In this document: positions 8,018 through 18,875 of the stretch, one piece after another
How the letters are laid out: each line of letters begins with the position of its first letter
Position numbering within the stretch: position 1 is the first letter of the stretch
Origin: Antedon mediterranea
Taxonomy: Eukaryota > Echinodermata > Crinoidea > Comatulida > Antedonidae
Direction of reading: 5' to 3'
Assembly: GCF_964355755.1 (NCBI RefSeq)
Contig: NC_092675.1
Location: 8,879,312 to 8,943,311, forward strand
DNA: 64,000 nt
Made by a program: the position numbers and the translations under genes
Notes under the pieces: model-generated
What the model saw: only the letters and a program-made list of their open reading frames with translations
What the model was told of the DNA's origin: nothing
The model's database searches: none

Positions 8018-8695
8018 GTCTACAACCGTACCAGGTTGCCTAGCCTGTGAATATCTGTTGTCGTACACCTGTTTTTATCTTTTTAATAATCCTAAAATAT
8101 AGTCTCCTTTAAGTGTTTCGATTTTCCAAAAATGTGTTTATACTGTTGATGATAGTATAAGTAAATAAATTCAAACTGTAACCGCAATTAATCGAAAGTT
8201 TTTCAACTAAACTGCATTGAAAACAACGGTTCTCGTCCGATCACTGAAGTTAAACAAGTTGTTGTTCAAAGACATGTTTGTTGTTGTATGTTGCTGCTGT
8301 GGTGACGGTACAAACGTCACTGTACTACGCGGGCGTCCACTTGTGTGCGCGTTTGATTCTTAGCAACAACGCGGCCTGAATCTTTTGTACATGCCGCTAT
8401 TGTGTTATGCTTCTTTGTACAGTGTTATTGTTTCCTTTATATTATCTTTTTAAGAACCTCAGTATAACTTTTTAAATTATACTAAACAAAGTTGAATTTA
8501 CCTTTCAAGTATGTGTTTCTTCAACAGAAGTGGGTGTAAATACCAACGTCATGGTTTCAGCAGCTGCTAATTTCAATCCTAGAAAATGTTCTATAATAAA
8601 TGAACAAAACTATTAGGTTATAGGATATATATGTTTATAGAGATTTTGACAGTGAATATAAGATGTATATATACTTGAACCGCAAGTAACCGAAC
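8018..8695 (+). repeat. Long spacer U6 (class 1)
   Basis: psi-A 8018-8070, psi-B 5' half 8198-8259. Between them is the CTCCTTTAAGTGTTTCGATT variant. Confidence 0.85.
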
Positions 8696-8815
8696 GTCTA
8701 CAACCATACCACGTTGAAAACACCGGTTCTCGTCCGAACACCGCAGTTAAACAACGTCGGGCCTGGTTAGTACTTGGATGGGAGACCGCCTGGGAATACC
8801 TGGTGTCGTAGACCT
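8696..8815 (+). rRNA. 5S: 5S rRNA, U7 gene 1
   Basis: Array consensus; -1 base C. Confidence 0.97.
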
Positions 8816-8931
8816 ATGTTTAACTTTTTTAAATTATACTAAACAATGTTTATTTTACCTTTCAATTATGTTTTTTGACAGTAACTATAAGATCTTTCTA
8901 AGTTATAATCTTGAACCGCAAGTAACCGAAC

Positions 8932-9051
8932 GTCTACAACCATACCACGTTGAAAACACCGGTTCTCCTCCGAACACCACAGTTAAACAACGTCGGGCCT
9001 GGTTAGTACTTGGATGGGAGACCGCCTGGGAATACCTGGTGTCGTAGACCT
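8932..9051 (+). rRNA. 5S: 5S rRNA, U7 gene 2
   Basis: G37C, G48A. Confidence 0.94.
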
Positions 9052-9167
9052 ATGTTTAACTTTTTTAAATTATACTAAACAATGTTTATTTTACCTTTCA
9101 ATTATGTTTTTTGACAGTAACTATAAGATCTTTCTCAGTTATAATCTTGAACCGCAAGTAACCGAAT

Positions 9168-9287
9168 GTCTACAACCATACCACGTTGAAAACACCGGTT
9201 CTCGTCCGAACACCGCAGTTAAACAACGTCGGGCCTCGTTAGTACTTGGATGGGAGAACACCAGGGAATACCTGGTGTCGTAGACCT
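9168..9287 (+). rRNA. 5S: 5S rRNA variant, U7 gene 3
   Basis: G70C, C91A, G93A, T96A; -1 base T. Confidence 0.9.
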
Positions 9288-9403
9288 ATGTTTAACTTTT
9301 TTAAATTATACTAAACAATGTTTATTTTACCTTTCAATTATGTTTTTTGACAGTAACTATAAGATCTTTCTAAGTTATAATCTTGAACCGCAAGTAAACG
9401 AAC

Positions 9404-9523
9404 GTCAACAACCTTACCACGTTGAAAACACCGGTTCTCGTCCGAACACCGCAGTTAAACAACGTCGGGCCTGGTTAGTACTTGGATGGGAGACCGCCTG
9501 GGAATACCTGGTGTCGTAGACCT
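9404..9523 (+). rRNA. 5S: 5S rRNA, U7 gene 4
   Basis: T4A plus private A11T. Confidence 0.95.
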
Positions 9524-9641
9524 ATGTTTAACTTTTTTTAAATTATACTAAACAATGTTTATTTTACCTTTCAATTATGTTTTTATGACAGTAACTATAA
9601 GATCTTTCTAAGTTATAATCTTGAACCGCAAGTAACCGAAC

Positions 9642-9761
9642 GTCTACAACCATACCACGTTGAAAACACCGGTTCTCGTCCGAACACCGCAGTTAAACAA
9701 CGTCGGGCCTGGTTAGTACTTGGATGGGAGACCGCCTGGGAATACCTGGTGTCGTTGACCT
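9642..9761 (+). rRNA. 5S: 5S rRNA, U7 gene 5
   Basis: A115T, as in U6 gene 5. Confidence 0.95.
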
Positions 9762-9878
9762 ATGTTTAACTTTTTTAAATTATACTAAATAAAGTTTATT
9801 TTACCTTTCAATTATAATTTCATGACAGTAACTATAAGATCTTTCTAAGTTATAATCTTGAACCGCAAGTAACCGAAT

Positions 9879-10556
9879 GTCTACAACCGTACCAGGTTGC
9901 CTAGCCTGTGAATATCTGTTGTCGTACACCTGTTTTTATCTTTTTAATAATCCTAAAATATAGTCTCCTTTAAGTGTTTCGATTTTCCAAAAATGTGTTT
10001 ATACTGTTGATGATAGTATAAGTAAATAAATTCAAACTGTAACCGCAATTAATCGAAAGTTTTTCAACTAAACTGCATTGAAAACAACGGTTCTCGTCCG
10101 ATCACTGAAGTTAAACAAGTTGTTGTTCAAAGACATGTTTGTTGTTGTATGTTGCTGCTGTGGTGACGGTACAAACGTCACTGTACTACGCGGGCGTCCA
10201 CTTGTGTGCGCGTTTGATTCTTAGCAACAACGCGGCCTGAATCTTTTGTACATGCCGCTATTGTGTTATGCTTCTTTGTACAGTGTTATTGTTTCCTTTA
10301 TATTATCTTTTTAAGAACCTCAGTATAACTTTTTAAATTATACTAAACAAAGTTGAATTTACCTTTCAAGTATGTGTTTCTTCAACAGAAGTGGGTGTAA
10401 ATACCAACGTCATGGTTTCAGCAGCTGCTAATTTCAATCCTAGAAAATGTTCTATAATAAATGAACAAAACTATTAGGTTATAGGATATATATGTTTATA
10501 GAGATTTTGACAGTGAATATAAGATGTATATATACTTGAACCGCAAGTAACCGAAC
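9879..10556 (+). repeat. Long spacer U7 (class 1)
   Basis: psi-A 9879-9931, psi-B 5' half 10059-10120. Confidence 0.85.
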
Positions 10557-10676
10557 GTCTACAACCATACCACGTTGAAAACACCGGTTCTCGTCCGAAC
10601 ACCGCAGTTAAACAACGTCGGGCCTGGTTAGTACTTGGATGGGAGACCGCCTGGGAATACCTGGTGTCGTAGACCT
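10557..10676 (+). rRNA. 5S: 5S rRNA, U8 single gene
   Basis: Array consensus. It is the only complete gene in U8, the sole one-gene unit. Confidence 0.97.
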
Positions 10677-10792
10677 ATGTTTAACTTTTTTAAATTATAC
10701 TAAACAATGTTTATTTTACCTTTCAATTATGTTTTTTGACAGTAACTATAAGATCTTTCTAAGTTATAATCTTGAACCGCAAGTAACCGAAC

Positions 10793-10854
10793 GTCTACAA
10801 CCATACCACGTTGAAAACAACGGTTCTCGTCCGATCACTGAAGTTAAACAAGTT
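10793..10854 (+). pseudogene. Chimera: 5S gene 5' end joined to psi-B
   Basis: Starts like a gene with intact flank and TATAAT (GTCTACAACCATACCACG), then reads TTGAAAACAACGG and GATCACTGAAGTTAAACAAG, which is psi-B. The switch lies within the shared TTGAAAACA (nt 19-27). The missing psi-A and spacer fit an unequal crossover between a gene and psi-B. There is no C box. Confidence 0.9.
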
Positions 10855-11290
10855 GTTGTTCAAAGACATGTTTGTTGTTGTATGTTGCTGCTGTGGTGAC
10901 GGTACCAACGTCACTGTACTACGCGGGCGTCCACTTGTGTGCGCGTTTGATTCTTAGCAACAAAGCGGCCTGAATCTTTTGTACATGCCGCTAATGTGTT
11001 ATGCTTCATTGTACAGTGTTATTGTTTCCTTTATATTATCTTTTTAAGAACCTCAGAATAACTTTTTAAATTATACTAAACAAAGTTGAATTTACCTTTC
11101 AAGTATGTGTTTCTTCAACAGAAGTGGGTGTAAATATCAACGTCATGGTTTCAGCAGCTGCTAATTTCAATCCTAGAAAATGTTCTATAATAAATGAACA
11201 AAAGTATTAGGTTATAGGATATATGTGTTTATAGAGATTTTGAGAGTGAATATAAGATTTATATATACTTTGAACCGCAAGTAAACGAAC
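10793..11290 (+). repeat. Long spacer U8 (class 2), starting in the chimera
   Basis: The only long spacer without psi-A. The 113-nt insertion has private GGTACCAACG, lengthening its loop variant. The leader has TGAGAGTGAA in place of TGACAGTGAA. Confidence 0.85.
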
Positions 11291-11410
11291 GTCTACAACC
11301 ATACCATGTTGAAAACACCGGTTCTCGTCCGAACACCGCAGTTAAACAACGTCGGGCCTGGTTAGTACTTGGATGGGAGACCGCCTGGGAATACCTGGTG
11401 TCGTAGACCT
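11291..11410 (+). rRNA. 5S: 5S rRNA, U9 gene 1
   Basis: C17T. Flank AAGTAAACGAAC and an extra T (ACTTTGAACC) push the TATATATA motif to -31. Confidence 0.96.
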
Positions 11411-11527
11411 ATGTTTAACTTTTTTAAATTATACTAAACAATGTTTATTTTACCTTTCAATTATGTTTTTATGACAGTAACTATAAGATCTTTCTCAGTT
11501 ATAATCTTGAACCGCAAGTAACCGAAT

Positions 11528-11647
11528 GTCTACAACCATACCACGTTGAAAACACCGGTTCTCGTCCGAACACCGCAGTTAAACAACGTCGGGCCTGGTT
11601 AGTACTTGGATGGAAGACCGCCTGGGAATACCTGGTGTCGTAGACCT
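11528..11647 (+). rRNA. 5S: 5S rRNA, U9 gene 2
   Basis: G87A changes the C box to GGATGGAAGACC; -1 base T. One of five such genes, always second in a two-gene unit. Confidence 0.94.
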
Positions 11648-11763
11648 ATGTTTAACTTTTTTAAATTATACTAAACAATGTTTATTTTACCTTTCAATTA
11701 TGTTTTTTGACAGTAACTATAAGATCTTTCTAAGTTATAATCTTGAACCGCAAGTAACCGAAT

Positions 11764-12441
11764 GTCTACAACCGTACCAGGTTGCCTAGCCTGTGAATAT
11801 CTGTTGTCGTACACCTGTTTTTATCTTTTTAATAATCCTAAAATATAGTCTCGTTTAAGTGTTTCTATTTTCCAAAAATGTGTTTATACTGTTGATGATA
11901 GTATAAGTAAATAAATTCAAACTGTAACCGCAATTAATCGAAAGTTTTTCAACTAAACTGCATTGAAAACAACGGTTCTCGTCCGATCACTGAAGTTAAA
12001 CAAGTTGTTGTTCAAAGACATGTTTGTTGTTGTATGTTGCTGCTGTGGTGACAGTACAAACGTCACTGTACTACGCGGGCGTCCACTTGTGTGCGCGTTT
12101 GATTCTTAGCAACAACGCGGCCTGAATCTTTTGTACATGCCGCTATTGTGTTATGCTTCTTTGTACAGTGTTATTGTTTCCTTTATATTATCTTTTTAAG
12201 AACCTCAGTATAACTTTTTAAATTATACTAAACAAAGTTGAATTTACCTTTCAAGTATGTGTTTCTTCAACAGAAGTGGGTGTAAATACCAACGTCATGG
12301 TTTCAGCAGCTGCTAATTTCAATCCTAGAAAATGTTCTATAATAAATGAACAAAACTATTAGGTTATAGGATATATATGTTTATAGAGATTTTGACAGTG
12401 AATATAAGATGTATATATACTTGAACCGCAAGTAACCGAGC
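11764..12441 (+). repeat. Long spacer U9 (class 1)
   Basis: psi-A 11764-11816, psi-B 5' half 11944-12005. Hairpin left arm mutated to GTGACA. Confidence 0.85.
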
Positions 12442-12561
12442 GTCTACAACCATACCACGTTGAAAACACCGGTTCTCGTCCGAACACCGCAGTTAAACAA
12501 CGTCGGGCCTGGTTAGTACTTGGATGGGAGACCGCCTGGGAATACCTGGTGTCGTAGACCT
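12442..12561 (+). rRNA. 5S: 5S rRNA, U10 gene 1
   Basis: Consensus gene; flank ACCGAGC instead of ACCGAAC. Confidence 0.97.
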
Positions 12562-12677
12562 ATGTTTAACTTTTTTAAATTATACTAAACAATGTTTATT
12601 TTACCTTTCAATTATGTTTTTTGACAGTAACTATAAGATCTTTCTAAGTTATAATCTTGAACCGACAGTAACCGAAC

Positions 12678-12797
12678 GTCTACAACCATACCACGTTGAA
12701 AACACCGGTTCTCCTCCGAACACCGCAGTTAAACAACGTCGGGCCTGGTTAGTACTTGGATGGGAGACCGCCTGGGAATACCTGGTGCCGTAGACCT
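12678..12797 (+). rRNA. 5S: 5S rRNA, U10 gene 2
   Basis: G37C, T111C; flank GAACCGACAGTAACC. Confidence 0.95.
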
Positions 12798-12913
12798 ATG
12801 TTTAACTTTTTTAAATTATACTAAACAATGTTTATTTTACCTTTCAATTATGTTTTTGGACAGTAACTATAAGATCTTTCTCAGTTATAATCTTGAACCG
12901 CAAGTAACCGAAT

Positions 12914-13033
12914 GTCTACAACCATACCACGTTGAAAACACCGGTTCTCGTCCGAACACCGCAGTTAAACAACGTCGGGCCTCGTTAGTACTTGGATGGG
13001 AGAACACCAGGGAATACCTGGTGTCGTAGACCT
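12914..13033 (+). rRNA. 5S: 5S rRNA variant, U10 gene 3
   Basis: G70C, C91A, G93A, T96A; -1 base T. Confidence 0.9.
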
Positions 13034-13149
13034 ATGTTTAACTTTTTTAAATTATACTAAACAATGTTTATTTTACCTTTCAATTATGTTTTTTGACAGT
13101 AACTATAAGATCTTTCTAAGTTATAATCTTGAACCGCAAGTAACAGAAC

Positions 13150-13269
13150 GTCTACAACCATACCACGTTGAAAACACCGGTTCTCCTCCGAACACCGCAG
13201 TTAAACAACGTCGGGCTTGGTTAGTACTTGGATGGGAGACCGCCTGGGAATACCTGGAGTCGTAGACCT
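13150..13269 (+). rRNA. 5S: 5S rRNA, U10 gene 4
   Basis: G37C, C68T, T109A; flank TAACAGAAC. Among the most diverged copies outside the C-box group. Confidence 0.93.
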
Positions 13270-13386
13270 ATGTTTAACTTTTTTAAATTATACTAAACAA
13301 AGTTTATTTTACCTTTCAATTATGTTTTTATGACAGTAACTATAAGATCTTTCTCAGTTATAATCTTGAACCGCAAGTAAACGAAC

Positions 13387-13506
13387 GTCTACAACCATAC
13401 CACGTTGAAAACACCGGTTCTCGTCCGAACACCGCAGTTAAACAACGTCGGGCCTGGTTAGTACTTGGATGGGAGACCGCCTGGGAATACCTGGTGTCGT
13501 AGACCT
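13387..13506 (+). rRNA. 5S: 5S rRNA, U10 gene 5
   Basis: Consensus gene; flank AAGTAAACGAAC; 237-bp spacing. Confidence 0.97.
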
Positions 13507-13623
13507 ATGTTTAACTTTTTTAAATTATACTAAATAAAGTTTATTTTACCTTTCAATTATATTTTCATGACAGTAACTATAAGATCTTTCTAAGTTATAA
13601 TCTTGAACCGCAAGTAACCGAAT

Positions 13624-14302
13624 GTCTACAACCGTACCAGGTTGCCTAGCCTGTGAATATCTGTTGTCGTACACCTGTTTTTATCTTTTTAATAATCCTA
13701 AAATATAGTCTCCTTTAAGTGTTTCGATTTTCCAAAAATGTGTTTATACTGTTGATGATAGTATAAGTAAATAAATTCAAACTGTAACCGCAATTAATCG
13801 AAAGTTTTTCAACTAAACTGCATTGAAAACAACGGTTCTCGTCCGATCACTGAAGTTAAACAAGTTGTTGTTCAAAGACATGTTTGTTGTTGTATGTTGC
13901 TGCTGTGGTGACGGTACAAACGTCACTGTACTACGCGGGCGTCCACTTGTGTGCGCGTTTGATTCTTAGCAACAAAGCGGCCTGAATCTTTTGTACATGC
14001 CGCTAATGTGTTATGCTTCATTGTACAGTGTTATTGTTTCCTTTATATTATCTTTTTAAGAACCTCAGTATAACTTTTTAAATTATACTAAACAAAGTTG
14101 AATTTACCTTTCAAGTATGTGTTTCTTCAACAGAAGTGGGTGTAAATATCAACGTCATGGTTTCAGCAGCTGCTAATTTCAATCCTAGAAAATGTTCTAT
14201 AATAAATGAACAAAAGTATTAGGTTATAGGATATATGTGTTTATAGAGATTTTGACAGTGAATATAAGATTTATATATACTTTGAACCGCAAGTAACCGA
14301 AC
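13624..14302 (+). repeat. Long spacer U10 (class 2)
   Basis: psi-A 13624-13676, psi-B 5' half 13804-13865. Confidence 0.85.
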
Positions 14303-14422
14303 GTCTACAACCATACCACGTTGAAAACACCGGTTCTCGTCCAAACACCGCAGTTAAACAACGTCGGGCCTGGTTAGTACTTGGATGGGAGACCGCCTGG
14401 GAATACCTGGTGTCGTAGACCT
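14303..14422 (+). rRNA. 5S: 5S rRNA, U11 gene 1
   Basis: G41A (CCAAACACCG), shared only with U17 gene 1. Confidence 0.96.
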
Positions 14423-14539
14423 ATGTTTAACTTTTTTAAATTATACTAAACAATGTTTATTTTACCTTTCAATTATGTTTTTATGACAGTAACTATAAGA
14501 TCTTTCTAAGTTATAATCTTGAACCGAAAGTAACCGAAC

Positions 14540-14659
14540 GTCTACAACCATACCACGTTGAAAACACCGGTTCTCGTCCGAACACCGCAGTTAAACAACG
14601 TCGGGCCTGGTTAGTACTTGGATGGGAGACCGCCTGGGAATACCTGGTGTCGTAGACCT
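14540..14659 (+). rRNA. 5S: 5S rRNA, U11 gene 2
   Basis: Consensus gene; flank GAACCGAAAGTAACC. Confidence 0.97.
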
Positions 14660-14776
14660 ATGTTTAACTTTTTTAAATTATACTAAATAAAGTTTATTTT
14701 ACCTTTCAATTATATTTTCAAGACAGTAACTATAAGATCTTTCTAAGTTCTAATCTTGAACCGCAAGTAACCGAAT

Positions 14777-15454
14777 GTCTACAACCGTACCAGGTTGCCT
14801 AGCCTGTGAATATCTGTTGTCGTACACCTGTTTTTATCTTTTTAATAATCCTAAAATATAGTCTCCTTTAAGTGTTTCGATTTTCCAAAAATGTGTTTAT
14901 ACTGTTGATGATAGTATAAGTAAATAAATTCAAACTTTAACCGCAATTAATCGAAAGTTTTTCAACTAAACTGCATTGAAAACAACGGTTCTCGTCCGAT
15001 CACTGAAGTTAAACAAGTTGTTGTTCAAAGACATGTTTGTTGTTGTATGTTGCTGCTGTGGTGACGGTACAAACGTCACTGTACTACGCGGGCGTCCACT
15101 TGTGTGCGCGTTTGATTCTTAGCAACAAAGCGGCCTGAATCTTTTGTACATGCCGCTAATGTGTTATGCTTCATTGTACAGTGTTATTGTTTCCTTTATA
15201 TTATCTTTTTAAGAACCTCAGTATAACTTTTTAAATTATACTAAACAAAGTTGAATTTACCTTTCAAGTATGTGTTTCTTAAACAGAAGTGGGTGTAAAT
15301 ACCAACGTCATGGTTTCAGCAGCTGCTAATTTCAATCCTAGAAAATGTTCTATAATAAATGAACAAAACTATTAGGTTATAGGATATATATGTTTATAGA
15401 GATTTTGACAGTGAATATAAGATGTATATATACTTGAACCGCAAGTAACCGAGC
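14777..15454 (+). repeat. Long spacer U11 (class 2)
   Basis: psi-A 14777-14829; its upstream TATAAT is mutated to TCTAAT. psi-B 5' half 14957-15018. Confidence 0.85.
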
Positions 15455-15574
15455 GTCTACAACCATACCACGTTGAAAACACCGGTTCTCGTCCGAACAC
15501 CGCAGTTAAACAACGTCGGGCCTGGTTAGTACTTGGATGGGAGACCGCCTGGGAATACCTGGTGTCGTAGACCT
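15455..15574 (+). rRNA. 5S: 5S rRNA, U12 gene 1
   Basis: Consensus gene; flank ACCGAGC, as in U10. Confidence 0.97.
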
Positions 15575-15690
15575 ATGTTTAACTTTTTTAAATTATACTA
15601 AACAATGTTTATTTTACCTTTCAATTATGTTTTTTGACAGTAACTATAAGATCTTTCTAAGTTATAATCTTGAACCGACAGTAACCGAAC

Positions 15691-15810
15691 GTCTACAACC
15701 ATACCACGTTGAAAACACCGGTTCTCCTCCGAACACCGCAGTTAAACAACGTCGGGCCTGGTTAGTACTTGGATGGGAGACCGCCTGGGAATACCTGGTG
15801 TCGTAGACCT
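15691..15810 (+). rRNA. 5S: 5S rRNA, U12 gene 2
   Basis: G37C; flank GAACCGACAGTAACC, as in U10. Confidence 0.96.
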
Positions 15811-15926
15811 ATGTTTAACTTTTTTAAATTATACTAAACAATGTTTATTTTACCTTTCAATTATGTTTTTGGACAGTAACTATAAGATCTTTCTCAGTTA
15901 TAATCTTGAACCGCAAGTAACCGAAT

Positions 15927-16046
15927 GTCTACAACCATACCACGTTGAAAACACCGGTTCTCGTCCGAACACCGCAGTTAAACAACGTCGGGCCTCGTTA
16001 GTACTTGGATGGGAGAACACCTGGGAATACCTGGTGTCGTAGACCT
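15927..16046 (+). rRNA. 5S: 5S rRNA variant, U12 gene 3
   Basis: G70C, C91A, G93A but T96 kept: an intermediate or partly reverted form of the C-box triplet. Confidence 0.9.
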
Positions 16047-16162
16047 ATGTTTAACTTTTTTAAATTATACTAAACAATGTTTATTTTACCTTTCAATTAT
16101 GTTTTTTGACAGTAACTATAAGATCTTTCTCAGTTATAATCTTGAACCGCAAGTAACCGAAT

Positions 16163-16282
16163 GTCTACAACCATACCACGTTGAAAACACCGGTTCTCGT
16201 CCGAACACCGCAGTTAAACAACGTCGGGCCTGGTTAGTACTTGGATGGGAGACCGCCTGGGAATACCTGGTGTCGTAGACCT
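16163..16282 (+). rRNA. 5S: 5S rRNA, U12 gene 4
   Basis: Array consensus; -1 base T with GTAACC flank. Confidence 0.97.
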
Positions 16283-16399
16283 ATGTTTAACTTTTTTAAA
16301 TTATACTAAATAAAGTTTATTTTACCTTTCAATTATATTTTTATGACAGTAACTATAAAATCTTTCTAAGTTATAATCTTGAACCGCAAGTAACCGAAC

Positions 16400-16519
16400 G
16401 TCTACAACCATACCACGTTGAAAACACCGGTTCTCCTCCGAACACCGCAGTTAAACAACGTCGGGCCTGGTTAGTACTTGGATGGGAGACCGCCTGGGAA
16501 TACCTGGTGTCGTAGACCT
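16400..16519 (+). rRNA. 5S: 5S rRNA, U12 gene 5
   Basis: G37C; last of a five-gene unit, and the last such unit in the window. Confidence 0.96.
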
Positions 16520-16636
16520 ATGTTTAACTTTTTTAAATTATACTAAATAAAGTTTATTTTACCTTTCAATTATATTTTTCAGACAGTAACTATAAGATCT
16601 TTCTAAGTTATAATCTTGAACCGCAAGTAACCGAAT

Positions 16637-17252
16637 GTCTACAACCGTACCAGGTTGCCTAGCCTGTGAATATCTGTTGTCGTACACCTGTTTTTATCTT
16701 TTTAATAATCCTAAAATATAGTCTCGTTTAAGTGTTTCGATTTTCCAAAAATGTGTTTATACTGTTGATGATAGTATAAGTAAATAAATTCAAACTGTAA
16801 CCGCAATTAATCGAAAGTTTTTCAACTAAACTGCATTGAAAACAACGGTTCTCGTCCGATCACTGAAGTTAAACAAGTTGTTGTTCAAAGACATGTTTGT
16901 TGTTGTATGTTGCTGCTGTGGTGACGGTACAAACGTCACTGTACTACGCGGGCGTCCACTTGTGTGCGCGTTTGATTCTTAGCAACAAAGCGGCCTGAAT
17001 CTTTTGTACATGCCGCTAATGTGTTATGCTTCATTGTACAGTGTTATTGTTTCCTTTATATTATCTTTTTAAGAACCTCAGTATAACTTTTTAAATTATA
17101 CTAAACAAAGTTGAATTTACCTTTCAAGTATGTGTTTCTTCAACAGAAGTGGGTGTAAATATCAACGTCATGGTTTCAGCAGCTGCTAATTTCAATCCTA
17201 GAAAATGTTCTATAATAAATGAACAAAAGTATTAGGTTATAAGTAACCGAAC
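16637..17252 (+). repeat. Long spacer U12 (class 2), leader deleted
   Basis: psi-A 16637-16689, psi-B 5' half 16817-16878. The last part lacks about 62 bp, joining AGGTTAT directly to AAGTAACCGAAC. Confidence 0.85.
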
Positions 17253-17372
17253 GTCTACAACCATACCATGTTGAAAACACCGGTTCTCGTCCGAACACCG
17301 CAGTTAAACAACGTCGGGCCTCGTTAGTACTTGGATGGGAGACCGCCTGGGAATACCTGGTGTCGTAGACCT
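17253..17372 (+). rRNA. 5S: 5S rRNA, U13 gene 1 (upstream promoter deleted)
   Basis: C17T, G70C. The TATATATA motif and TGACAGTGA block are missing; the nearest TATA-like run is TTATA at -16 to -12. Internal boxes are intact, so activity depends on how much this species needs the upstream element. Confidence 0.93.
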
Positions 17373-17488
17373 ACGTTTAACTTTTTTAAATTATACTAAA
17401 CAATGTTTATTTTACCTTTCAATTATGTTTTTTGACAGTAACTATAAGATCTTTCTAAGTTATAATCTTGAACCGCAAGTAACCGAAC

Positions 17489-17608
17489 GTCTACAACCAT
17501 ACCACGTTGAAAACACCGGTTCTCGTCCGAACACCGCAGTTAAACAACGTCGGGCCTGGTTAGTACTTGGATGGGAGACCGCCTGGGAATACCTGGTGTC
17601 GTAGACCT
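17489..17608 (+). rRNA. 5S: 5S rRNA, U13 gene 2
   Basis: Array consensus; -1 base C. Confidence 0.97.
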
Positions 17609-17724
17609 ATGTTTAACTTTTTTAAATTATACTAAACAATGTTTATTTTACCTTTCAATTATGTTTTTTGACAGTAACTATAAGATCTTTCTCAGTTATA
17701 ATCTTGAACCGCAAGTAACCGAAT

Positions 17725-18402
17725 GTCTACAACCGTACCAGGTTGCCTAGCCTGTGAATATCTGTTGTCGTACACCTGTTTTTATCTTTTTAATAATCCT
17801 AAAATATAGTCTCGTTTAAGTGTTTCTATTTTCCAAAAATGTGTTTATACTGTTGATGATAGTATAAGTAAATAAATTCAAACTGTAACCGCAATTAATC
17901 GAAAGTTTTTCAACTAAACTGCATTGAAAACAACGGTTCTCGTCCGATCACTGAAGTTAAACAAGTTGTTGTTCAAAGACATGTTTGTTGTTGTATGTTG
18001 CTGCTGTGGTGACGGTACAAACGTCACTGTACTACGCGGGCGTCCACTTGTGTGCGCGTTTGATTCTTAGCAACAACGCGGCCTGAATCTTTTGTACATG
18101 CCGCTATTGTGTTATGCTTCTTTGTACAGTGTTATTGTTTCCTTTATATTATCTTTTTAAGAACCTCAGTATAACTTTTTAAATTATACTAAACAAAGTT
18201 GAATTTACCTTTCAAGTATGTGTTTCTTCAACAGAAGTGGGTGTAAATACCAACGTCATGGTTTCAGCAGCTGCTAATTTTAATCCTAGAAAATGTTCTA
18301 TAATAAATGAACAAAACTATTAGGTTATAGGATATATATATTTATAGAGATTTTGACAGTGAATATAAGATGTATATATACTTGAACCGCAAGTAACCGA
18401 AC
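17725..18402 (+). repeat. Long spacer U13 (class 1)
   Basis: psi-A 17725-17777, psi-B 5' half 17905-17966. Confidence 0.85.
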
Positions 18403-18522
18403 GTCTACAACCATACCACGTTGAAAACACCGGTTCTCGTCCGAACACCGCAGTTAAACAACGTCGGGCCTGGTTAGTACTTGGATGGGAGACCGCCTGG
18501 GAATACCTGGTGTCGTAGACCT
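18403..18522 (+). rRNA. 5S: 5S rRNA, U14 gene 1
   Basis: Array consensus; -1 base C. Confidence 0.97.
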
Positions 18523-18638
18523 ATGTTTAACTTTTTTAAATTATACTAAACAATGTTTATTTTACCTTTCAATTATGTTTTTTGACAGTAACTATAAGAT
18601 CTTTCTCAGTTATAATCTTGAACCGCAAGGAACCGAAT

Positions 18639-18758
18639 GTCTACAACCATACCACGTTGAAAACACCGGTTCTCGTCCGAACACCGCAGTTAAACAATGT
18701 CGGGCCTGGTTAGTACTTGGATGGGAGACCGCCTGGGAATACCTGGTGTCGTAGACCT
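18639..18758 (+). rRNA. 5S: 5S rRNA, U14 gene 2
   Basis: Private C60T (AAACAATGTCGGG) in the A-box region; -1 base T. Confidence 0.96.
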
Positions 18759-18875
18759 ATGTTTAACTTTTTTAAATTATACTAAATAAAGTTTATTTTA
18801 CCTTTCAATTATATTTTTATGACAGTAACTATAAGATCTTTCTAAGTTATAATCTTGAACCGCAAGTAACCGAAT

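Larger units (their letters stand above)
6835..8695 (+). repeat. 1861-bp block, copy 1 (U6)
   Basis: Five genes plus long spacer, repeated almost base for base as U7. Shared rare alleles (T4A, A115T, C91A/G93A/T96A) in the same order show block duplication. Confidence 0.9.
8696..10556 (+). repeat. 1861-bp block, copy 2 (U7)
   Basis: Sister of U6; it differs at a few sites, including A11T in gene 4. Confidence 0.9.
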
